Shown here: positions 1 to 5,676 of the stretch, one piece after another
Layout of the letters: the number at the start of each line of letters is the position of its first letter
Numbering within the stretch: position 1 is the first letter of the stretch
Translations under genes and position numbers: made by a program
Origin: CALAED01 sp937891035
GTDB taxonomy: Bacteria; Actinomycetota; Actinomycetes; Streptosporangiales; Streptosporangiaceae
Reading direction: 5' to 3'
Length of the DNA stretch: 10,345 nucleotides
Assembly (NCBI GenBank): GCA_035642125.1
Contig: DASQSZ010000373.1
Location: 1-10,345, forward strand
The notes under the pieces: model-generated
Database searches by the model: none
Seen by the model: only the letters and a program-made list of their open reading frames with translations
What the model was told of the DNA's origin: nothing

Positions 1-41
1 CATTCGGAATAACCGGGATCAAGGGGCGGACGCGGACGGCT

Positions 42-55
42 GTGGCCCGAGCCAC
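42..55 (-). terminator. Possible weak hairpin after the HerA-like gene
   Basis: A 5-bp inverted repeat (GTGGC at 42-46, GCCAC at 51-55, loop CCGA) lies immediately downstream of the minus-strand stop codon at 61-63. Its position fits a transcription terminator, but the stem is short and no T-rich tract follows on the minus strand. The rest of bases 1-60 shows no gene. In DNA this GC-rich, a stem of this size can occur by chance. Confidence 0.25.
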
Positions 56-60
56 TCGTA

Positions 61-3000
61 CTATTCGACCCCGGGATGTGCGCGATCGCGTACGGCTTGT
101 TCGGCGGGCCGGTAGGACCGCAGGAGCCCGTCGACGTTGGCGAGGTCGGCGGCCGCTTCGCCGAGCCGTTGTGCCCAGTCGTCGTCGGTGCGGCGTGCTC
201 CGGTGGCGGTTTCGATCGCCGACAGTGCGTCCGTTCCCCACAAGGCGGTCTCGCGGGCGGCCGTGTCGCGCTGGTCCCGCGCCCACCAGCGGGTGATGTG
301 TTCTAGCTGCTCGGCCGCGGTGGCACCGGGGATCGCACGCCCATACTGGGTCGCCCACTCCTCGCTGTACGGGTGACGACCGCCACCCGGCGCCTGATGT
401 CGCGATCGCCGCAGCTCTTCCAGGACCAGGCACCAAAGGTATGGGGCGGCGAACCACGCCGGTTCCGCCCCGCCGCACACGTTTCCGCCGTCCAGCCGGT
501 TGATCAGAACGGCGCGGATGTGGCCGGCCAGTTCGCCGGGGTCGGCGCGGGCGGCGATGACGGCCGCCCGCGCGGCGACGGCGGCGTCGATCGCGTGGGA
601 CACGGCGCACTCCCGCAGCCGGACGGGCATGCCGCGCAGCACGTCGAGGATCGCGTCGGCGGGGATGGGTGACGCCCACCCGGTGAGATGCGCGGCCGTC
701 GTGAGTTCGGCCCAGAGCACCAGGCCCGGGTGGTCGGTCAGGGCGCGTTGGGCGGTACGCATGTCCCGCAGGGTGCACGGTGAGGAACGGCATTCCGCGC
801 CGCAGGTCGTACTCCTGGGGGAGACCAGCACGGCCGGCGAGGCGACCTCGGCCGTCATGGCATTCTCGGCGGCGGTGCCGTCGGGCATCCGGACGAGGTG
901 GGGGTAGTCCATTCCGTCGGTGAACACCGCGCCTTCTCCAGGCGGCAACGAAACCAGAAACTGGGACTGGGGCTCGGTGATGTTCATGGTGGCGCCGACC
1001 GCGTCCCGGTCGTCCTTCGCCGGGAGTCGGTGCACGATCTTCACGGCGGTGTTCTTGATGACGTCGGGGACGAGCTTGGAGGGGATCTGCTCGGCCACGA
1101 TGAGACCCTCGCCGTACGCGCGGATCTCGGCGAGCAGCCCGGCGAACATCTCCACCGCGTGGGCGCCCGGGCCGGCATCGGCGGTGCGGCGCAGCAGCCG
1201 GTGCGCCTCCTCGAACACGCTCAGGTGCCGCAGCGTGGCGACGCTTCCGGGGTCGCCGCGCCGAGAGCGGCGGTGCCGCATCCGCAGGTGTTCGACGAGC
1301 CGGACCAGGACGGTGCCCATCAAGAACGCCTTGTCGCGGTCGTCGCCGACGTCTTCGATCTCGAATACCACGTTGCGGGCGAGCAGCCGGTCGAAGTCGA
1401 TGGGGTGGCCGCCCTCGAAGAATCGTCCGGTGGTGCCAAGCCGCAGGCTGGACAGCCGTACCTTGATGAATCCGCGGACGTTGTCGGTGATCTCCCGGCC
1501 GTAGCCGATCTCGGTGACCACCTGCTCGGCCGCCGCCTGCAGGTCCGCCAGCGTCGGGTACGGCGGCCGCGTGCCGGGCGTGCGAGGCTCGCCGAGAGCG
1601 AGGTCCCAGCCGAGCTGTTCATAGCAGCGGGTCAGCGCCGCCGACAGCACCTGCGGGAACGGCTCGTCCGATTCGAACGCGGCCAGGAACAGCGCCCGCA
1701 CCAGGTCCGCATGGGTCTGCAACGGAAACGCCCGCCCGTCGGCGTCGCGGGCGGGCTCCAACGGGTTGATGCCGGCCGGGATACCGTCCACCTGGCCGGG
1801 CCGCACCGCCACCACCTCGCCGCCAGGTGGCCGGGCTGCCCCTTTGAGCCGGGCCAGCCGTGCGGCCATCAGCCGGTACTCGGCCTTCGCGGGCTCGACC
1901 ACCAGCCATGGCACTCCCACCCCGCTGGCCCGCTCCAACAGTCCGCGTACGGTCTGGGACTTTCCGGCTCCGGTGGCGCCGCACACAAAGGTGTGCCGGT
2001 TCAGGCTCGCCAGCGGCACCGACAGCACTCCGACCTGGGTCCGGTTGCGGTCCAGCACCCAACCCACCGCCAGGCCCGGCCGCCCTGCTGTCGTGCCTGC
2101 GGCTGGCGTGCCTGCGACTGTCGCGTCGGTTTCGGGGTTGACGTCGAAGTCCGGGCGCACTGTGAACCGCACCCCGGGGATCTCCCGCGCCGGTGGCCGG
2201 GCCAACGCGGCCACCAGTTCACTCCCGGCGACGAACGGCCACGACGGCGCCCCCGCCCGGACGGTCGAGGCGGCGCCGACCAGCTCAAGCCGATTTCCCG
2301 TCTCCGCGTCCGCTCCTTCGGGCGGCGCGACTCCGGGCGGTGCGACTCCGGGCGGCGCGACTCCGGGCGGCGCGACCTCGGGCGCCAGGGCGTACGGGAG
2401 CCCACCGAGGTCCGCGGACGCGCACAACAAGGCGGCGATGCGCGCGGAGTCTCGCGGCGTCGCCCCGCCCGCGAGCAGATGCACCCGCCATAGTCCGCTG
2501 GTGGCGGCCTGACGCAGTTCGCGGTGGCGCCGCTCCAGCCGTACGGCCTGCACCGCGTGCTCTGGGGAGCGTTCGGCCATCGACCGCGCCGCGTACGCCC
2601 GTTCGGCGACCTCGTCGGCTTGGCCGGCCGCCTCCGCGCCGGTGATCGGCACGGCGACGAGCAGCCACGCGAACGGCCCCGTCCAGACCGACAGCAGACA
2701 ATCCTCCAGCGACGGCCGCGCCGCCCCGCCCGGACGGGACGCCTGCTGGGACGGCTCCGCGTCGACCAGCAGCCCGTCGGTGATTCCGCCGATCGGTGAC
2801 CAGCACGTCAACGTGCGCATCGCGTCGGTCACGGTCCCGCCCGGCAACAGGAGGCCGCGGCCGCCGGCGGGCAGGCTGAGCGCGACGCCGCCGCCGCTTT
2901 CCCGTCCGCCTTGCCTGCCTGGTCCGGCATGTTGGTCGTTGCCTTCGCCGAGCAACGCCCGGCCGCCGATGAGCACGTCCACCGGCCCGGCGGCGTCCAC

Positions 3001-3192
3001 CCGACGCCACCCGACCAGGACCGGCCCACCTCCGGCGTGGTATGTCGCAACCAGCGCGGCGAGCCGCTGATCACGCCCTTCGTCGCGCCCGGCGGCGGGC
3101 TCGGGCTCCTCGACGCCGCGGCGGCGTGGCACCTCAGTCAGCCGGCATGCCGGCAGCTCCCGTACCAGGTCCCACACCGTCGGCTCAGCCAC
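61..3192 (-). CDS. HerA/VirB4-like P-loop ATPase (DUF87-type)
   Basis: This encodes a cytoplasmic ATPase of about 1043 residues from the HerA/VirB4/FtsK superfamily, whose members pump DNA or protein as hexamers. Numbering is from the GTG at 3192. Residues 1-390 form a variable N-terminal region that includes a Pro-Pro-Gly-Val-Ala repeat (272-291). Walker A, GATGAGKS, is at 405-412, preceded by LNRHTFVC. Walker B, VFEEAH, is near 658-663 and carries the EEAH typical of HerA and VirB4. The segment AEQIPSKL (Gln about 702) lies after it, where HerA proteins have sensor residues. A cysteine cluster (797, 801, 806) begins a C-terminal domain of about 240 residues that I do not recognise. The reading frame is open up to a TTG at 3240. 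I prefer GTG 3192 because GGGAGG (3204-3209) lies 11 nt upstream, and a possible promoter would place the transcript start near 3240. It is divergent from the operon starting at 3360, so shared function is likely but inferred. The family assignment is firm; the substrate is unknown. Confidence 0.9.
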   Translation of the reverse strand: MAEPTVWDLVRELPACRLTEVPRRRGVEEPEPAAGRDEGRDQRLAALVATYHAGGGPVLVGWRRVDAAGPVDVLIGGRALLGEGNDQHAGPGRQGGRESGGGVALSLPAGGRGLLLPGGTVTDAMRTLTCWSPIGGITDGLLVDAEPSQQASRPGGAARPSLEDCLLSVWTGPFAWLLVAVPITGAEAAGQADEVAERAYAARSMAERSPEHAVQAVRLERRHRELRQAATSGLWRVHLLAGGATPRDSARIAALLCASADLGGLPYALAPEVAPPGVAPPGVAPPGVAPPEGADAETGNRLELVGAASTVRAGAPSWPFVAGSELVAALARPPAREIPGVRFTVRPDFDVNPETDATVAGTPAAGTTAGRPGLAVGWVLDRNRTQVGVLSVPLASLNRHTFVCGATGAGKSQTVRGLLERASGVGVPWLVVEPAKAEYRLMAARLARLKGAARPPGGEVVAVRPGQVDGIPAGINPLEPARDADGRAFPLQTHADLVRALFLAAFESDEPFPQVLSAALTRCYEQLGWDLALGEPRTPGTRPPYPTLADLQAAAEQVVTEIGYGREITDNVRGFIKVRLSSLRLGTTGRFFEGGHPIDFDRLLARNVVFEIEDVGDDRDKAFLMGTVLVRLVEHLRMRHRRSRRGDPGSVATLRHLSVFEEAHRLLRRTADAGPGAHAVEMFAGLLAEIRAYGEGLIVAEQIPSKLVPDVIKNTAVKIVHRLPAKDDRDAVGATMNITEPQSQFLVSLPPGEGAVFTDGMDYPHLVRMPDGTAAENAMTAEVASPAVLVSPRSTTCGAECRSSPCTLRDMRTAQRALTDHPGLVLWAELTTAAHLTGWASPIPADAILDVLRGMPVRLRECAVSHAIDAAVAARAAVIAARADPGELAGHIRAVLINRLDGGNVCGGAEPAWFAAPYLWCLVLEELRRSRHQAPGGGRHPYSEEWATQYGRAIPGATAAEQLEHITRWWARDQRDTAARETALWGTDALSAIETATGARRTDDDWAQRLGEAAADLANVDGLLRSYRPAEQAVRDRAHPGVE
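2320..2379. repeat. Four tandem 15-bp repeats inside the HerA-like gene
   Basis: Four head-to-tail copies of a 15-bp unit (GGGCGGCGCGACTCC on the plus strand) start at 2320, 2335, 2350 and 2365. Copy 2 differs by one base, and copy 4 differs at its 3' end. Read on the minus strand, each unit encodes five residues (Pro-Pro-Gly-Val-Ala), giving a flexible linker at residues 272-291 ahead of the ATPase core. The unit length is a multiple of three, so gain or loss of copies would keep the frame. Confidence 0.9.
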
Positions 3193-3243
3193 GATGTCAG
3201 CCACCTCCCGCCGGATGATCCTGACTCCCCTGTGAAACAAAAA

Positions 3244-3272
3244 CCTTTACTCCGAACAAGACGTGGTGACAA
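3244..3272 (-). promoter_or_regulatory. Candidate promoter for the HerA-like gene in the divergent spacer
   Basis: Reading the minus strand, TTGTCA (3272-3267) is followed after exactly 17 bp by TAAAGG (3249-3244). The -35 box is close to the housekeeping consensus; the -10 box is only partly so. Transcription would begin near 3237, which leaves about 45 nt before the preferred GTG start at 3192 and argues against the TTG at 3240. On the plus strand the same stretch holds a weaker pair, TTTACT (3246-3251) and GACAAT (3268-3273) with a 16-bp gap, which could serve the divergent operon. Nothing else clear is seen in 3193-3359. Confidence 0.35.
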
Positions 3273-3359
3273 TCCCGCTCATGGTCTGCTTGGGTTGATT
3301 TCTGCGAAGCAGCCGCTGTTGTTGTGCTGAAGCGCCCGGGGAGGTACGGGGTTCCGCCG

Positions 3360-4301
3360 ATGACCGTCGAGCCATTCGATCCTCAGGCCTTGCTGGACCG
3401 CCGTGCCCTGCTGTTCTCGCCCGCGCCGCGGCTGGGCTGGGTGTTCCGGGACCGCTGGTCGTTCCGCGTCCCGTTCACCGCGCCGCCGCCGGAGCCGCAG
3501 CCAATTCCGGAGCAGTTGCCCCAGCGGGTGGCCGCGGCCGATCAATTAGTCGCCGAGCGTCGGCGGCGGGCGCTGCCGCTCAGCATCGCCGCGTTCGTGT
3601 TGCTGACACTCTTCGCAGCGTGCGCCGCCACCGACGACGCCCTGTCCGACATGAACGCGCCGATGGCGGCGTTCGTCCTCGCGCTGATCTGCGCCGCTCC
3701 CGGCGCGGCGCTGACCGGGATCGCGGTGCTGCGGCAGCGCGCCGCCAGGGAGGCGTACGAGCTGGCGCGCCGGCAGTCCGAGCAGACGTACGAGGCGCAG
3801 CTGTGGGACTGGCGATCACGCAAACAGGCCCACGAGGCGGCCGAGCACGCCCGGCTGAACGGGCTGCCCGAGTGGGGCGCGGTGCCCCGTCCGGCCCCGT
3901 CGCGGCGGCTGGACGTGTTCGGCGGCACGCTGTGGTCCTGGGAAGCGCTGCTCACCACGTACGGCACGTCGACGCTGGCCGAACAACCGCTGCTGGTGGT
4001 GGACCTGTCCCGCGAGGTCGTCTGCCGCGAGCTCGCGCAGCTGGCGGAGGCGGCCGGGGTGCGGGTGGACGTCCAGCTGCTGCCCACCCGTCTCGCGTCC
4101 TCGACGATGCTGTCCGGGCTCAGCACCCAGGAGCTGGTGGACGCGGTGGTCGAGTCCATGCACGGTGGCACGCCGGAGGCGGCGCGCGCCGAACGCAGCA
4201 TGGACGACCGGATCCTGACCAAGGTCTGCGACGCCCTCACTTCCGGTGGTGAGGGGGGCGGGTGTCGCTGGGCCGGATCGCGGCGGCCCTGCGCGCCCTG
4301 A
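3360..4301 (+). CDS. Membrane-anchored N-terminal part of a degenerate TraG/HerA-like ATPase
   Basis: As annotated this is 313 residues. Two hydrophobic segments (about 71-91 and 102-124) form a membrane hairpin. A charged helical stretch (125-170), rich in Arg, Glu and Ala, follows. The start of a RecA-like fold comes next: strand LDVFGG (184-189), helix SWEALLTTYG, then strand LLVVDLS (211-217). Where a Walker A lysine would be expected there is GGTLWSWEA, so nucleotide binding is probably lost. The last helix, DRILTKVCDAL, stops abruptly at a low-complexity end (GGEGGGCRWAG), which suggests the natural protein continues in the next frame. The start is the ATG at 3360. The purine-rich GGGGAGGT (3338-3345) lies 14 nt upstream, which is long, and the in-frame GTG at 3324 has no ribosome site. 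This is the first gene of the operon and diverges from the HerA-like ATPase. Family assignment is from motif layout only. Confidence 0.75.
   Translation: MTVEPFDPQALLDRRALLFSPAPRLGWVFRDRWSFRVPFTAPPPEPQPIPEQLPQRVAAADQLVAERRRRALPLSIAAFVLLTLFAACAATDDALSDMNAPMAAFVLALICAAPGAALTGIAVLRQRAAREAYELARRQSEQTYEAQLWDWRSRKQAHEAAEHARLNGLPEWGAVPRPAPSRRLDVFGGTLWSWEALLTTYGTSTLAEQPLLVVDLSREVVCRELAQLAEAAGVRVDVQLLPTRLASSTMLSGLSTQELVDAVVESMHGGTPEAARAERSMDDRILTKVCDALTSGGEGGGCRWAGSRRPCAP
4253..4293 (+). promoter_or_regulatory. Candidate -1 ribosomal frameshift site with downstream hairpin
   Basis: The upstream frame reads gaG GGG GGC over 4253-4259, a perfect X XXY YYZ slippery heptamer. A -1 slip here enters the frame of the next gene and yields GGE-GG-RVSLGR without a stop. 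The fused protein would have about 771 residues (3360-5674). Six nt downstream, CGC-T-GGGCC (4266-4274) can pair with GGCCC-T-GCG (4285-4293), giving an 8-bp stem with one T-T mismatch and a 10-nt loop. That spacing suits a stimulatory hairpin. The alternatives are a one-base deletion in the G run (real or a sequencing error), or reinitiation at ATG 4301, which overlaps the upstream stop as TGATG. GC-rich DNA makes chance stems common. Confidence 0.5.
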
Positions 4302-5674
4302 TGGGCGAACCCGACGACTCCGACCTGCTCACCCGGGACGAACGCCGGCGGATCGCCAACGAGCTGTTCTCGGTGGAGTACCGCCGCCAAGCCCACGGCA
4401 ACATCTCCCGGATCGAGTCCTATATCCACCCGCTCGAGGCGCTCGGCACCGCCCCCGATGGGGACGGCGGCCACGGCTATCTGACCTGCGTCGCGCTCGA
4501 CAGCCAGGCCCGCAACGTCCGCTCCGAGCTGCTGACAGACTTGATCGTGCAGTGGGTGACGCATCGCGTCGCCCGGTCCGGCGACAGCCGGCCCGCCGTG
4601 GTCGTGGTCGGCGCCGACGAACTGGCCCGCCGGCACCTGGAACGGCTGTCCGACGCCTGCGAGCGGCGCGGCGTCCCGCTCACCGTGCTGTTCCGCCGGC
4701 TCCGGGAGACCTCGGCGGAGCTGATCGGCGGCGGGGCGGTCGGCTTCATGCGGCTCGGAAACCACGAGGACGCGAGCCGGGCGGCCGACTTCATCGGCCG
4801 TGACTACCGATTCGTCCTGTCGCAGATCACCAAGAACGTCGGCGGAAACGAGTCCCACACCGCCACGGGGACGTACGGCGAGGGCGAGACCGACACCAGC
4901 AGCGTCAGCCGGTCGACCGGCACGCAGACCAACTGGGGCGCCACCCGGTCCGCCGGCACCACCTACTCGGGAGGCGGCGACGCCTTCGGGTTGTTCCCCG
5001 ACCGGTCCACCTCGCGCGGCACCAGCCGCAGCAGGGGCGGCGGCACCAGCGAAACCGACACCCAAGGCCAGAGCACGGCGACCAGCCGCAACTGGTCGGC
5101 CGCGTACGCCTACGCCGCGGGCACCAACTGGAGCGACGCCGACACGAGGCAGCGGGTGTACGAGTACGTCGTCGAGCCGGTCGCCCTCCAGCACCTGCCC
5201 GACCACGCCCTCCTGCTGGTCGAGTCCGCGCCCGGCGGCGGCCGCAGGCTCTCGCCGGTCGAATGCGACCCCGCCATCGCCACCCTCGACCGGGTCGGCA
5301 CCGCCCCGCTCGCCGCCCCCGCGCCGCCGCACGCGGCCGTCGCGCCGCCCGGAACGGCCCAGCCGTACTGGTCCGCGGCACCGGCCGTCGAGCCACCGCA
5401 GGCGCCGCTGCCGTACGCACCAGGCCCGCCGGGCGGCCAACAGACCGCCCCCCGCCCGGCCGCCGACTGGTATCCCCAGCAAGGCGGGCCACCGGGCTAC
5501 GGTCCACCCCCGAGCCAGGAGCCCCCGTCTGGCCGGGGTGGGCCGACTGGCCAGCAGCCATCCGACGACGAACCGCCGCCCCTACCGCCGTCGCGTCCTC
5601 CTCGGCGCAACCCCCCGCCCGGCCCGCCGCCGCGCGGCGGCCCGCCACCTCTCTTCGGCCGCCCCGAGGAGTGA
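4262..5674 (+). CDS. C-terminal part of a TraG/HerA-like pseudo-ATPase with proline-rich tail
   Basis: This is 470 residues from GTG 4262. Residues 1-100 are helical and open as if in mid-domain (SLGRIAAALRALMGE). VVVVGADE (113-120) resembles a Walker B strand. It is followed by a helix and FRRLRETS, the layout seen in TraG/VirD4-like ATPases. A Gly/Ser/Thr-rich low-complexity tract (about 198-290) precedes YEYVVEP (about 299-305) and a strand LLLVESA. The last 125 residues are rich in Pro, Gly and Gln and probably disordered. There is no Walker A here or in the upstream partner. The Walker A-position strand sits in the gene before and the Walker B strand here, so the two frames appear to make one RecA-like core. 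The start is uncertain: the G-rich stretch is only 3 nt from GTG 4262, ATG 4301 overlaps the upstream stop, and frameshift fusion may need no start at all. It ends 2 bp before the next gene. Confidence 0.75.
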   Translation: MSLGRIAAALRALMGEPDDSDLLTRDERRRIANELFSVEYRRQAHGNISRIESYIHPLEALGTAPDGDGGHGYLTCVALDSQARNVRSELLTDLIVQWVTHRVARSGDSRPAVVVVGADELARRHLERLSDACERRGVPLTVLFRRLRETSAELIGGGAVGFMRLGNHEDASRAADFIGRDYRFVLSQITKNVGGNESHTATGTYGEGETDTSSVSRSTGTQTNWGATRSAGTTYSGGGDAFGLFPDRSTSRGTSRSRGGGTSETDTQGQSTATSRNWSAAYAYAAGTNWSDADTRQRVYEYVVEPVALQHLPDHALLLVESAPGGGRRLSPVECDPAIATLDRVGTAPLAAPAPPHAAVAPPGTAQPYWSAAPAVEPPQAPLPYAPGPPGGQQTAPRPAADWYPQQGGPPGYGPPPSQEPPSGRGGPTGQQPSDDEPPPLPPSRPPRRNPPPGPPPRGGPPPLFGRPEE

Positions 5675-5676
5675 CC

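Noticed and set aside
898..2493. A 531-codon open frame on the plus strand inside the HerA-like gene
   Set aside because: It lies antisense to a gene with intact Walker A and B motifs, and its translation is rich in His, Arg, Gly and Gln without domain character.
3193..3240. TTG at 3240 as start of the HerA-like gene
   Set aside because: It has no ribosome site, and the possible promoter would start transcription at about this base. GTG 3192 has GGGAGG upstream.
3542..5482. A 646-codon open frame on the minus strand opposite the pseudo-ATPase genes
   Set aside because: Its product is low complexity, rich in Arg, Gly, Val and Ala, with no recognisable domain. It is the usual stop-poor antisense frame of high-GC coding DNA, while the plus-strand frames show membrane segments and RecA-like strands. 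That it spans the frameshift only reflects lack of stops.
61..5674. Complete conjugation or type IV secretion locus
   Set aside because: VirB4/TraG-like folds are present, but no relaxase, pore, lytic transglycosylase or pilin gene is visible, so the label is not supported.
4262..5674. Treating the second half as a simple pseudogene remnant
   Set aside because: The frame stays open for 470 codons with conserved-looking motifs and joins the next gene with operon spacing. A single-base event or programmed frameshift explains the split better than decay.
5263..5676. Upstream extension of the disordered gene's frame to 5263
   Set aside because: It overlaps more than 400 bp of the pseudo-ATPase coding sequence and is Arg/Pro-rich shadow translation. 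GTG 5677 has a well-spaced GAGGAG.
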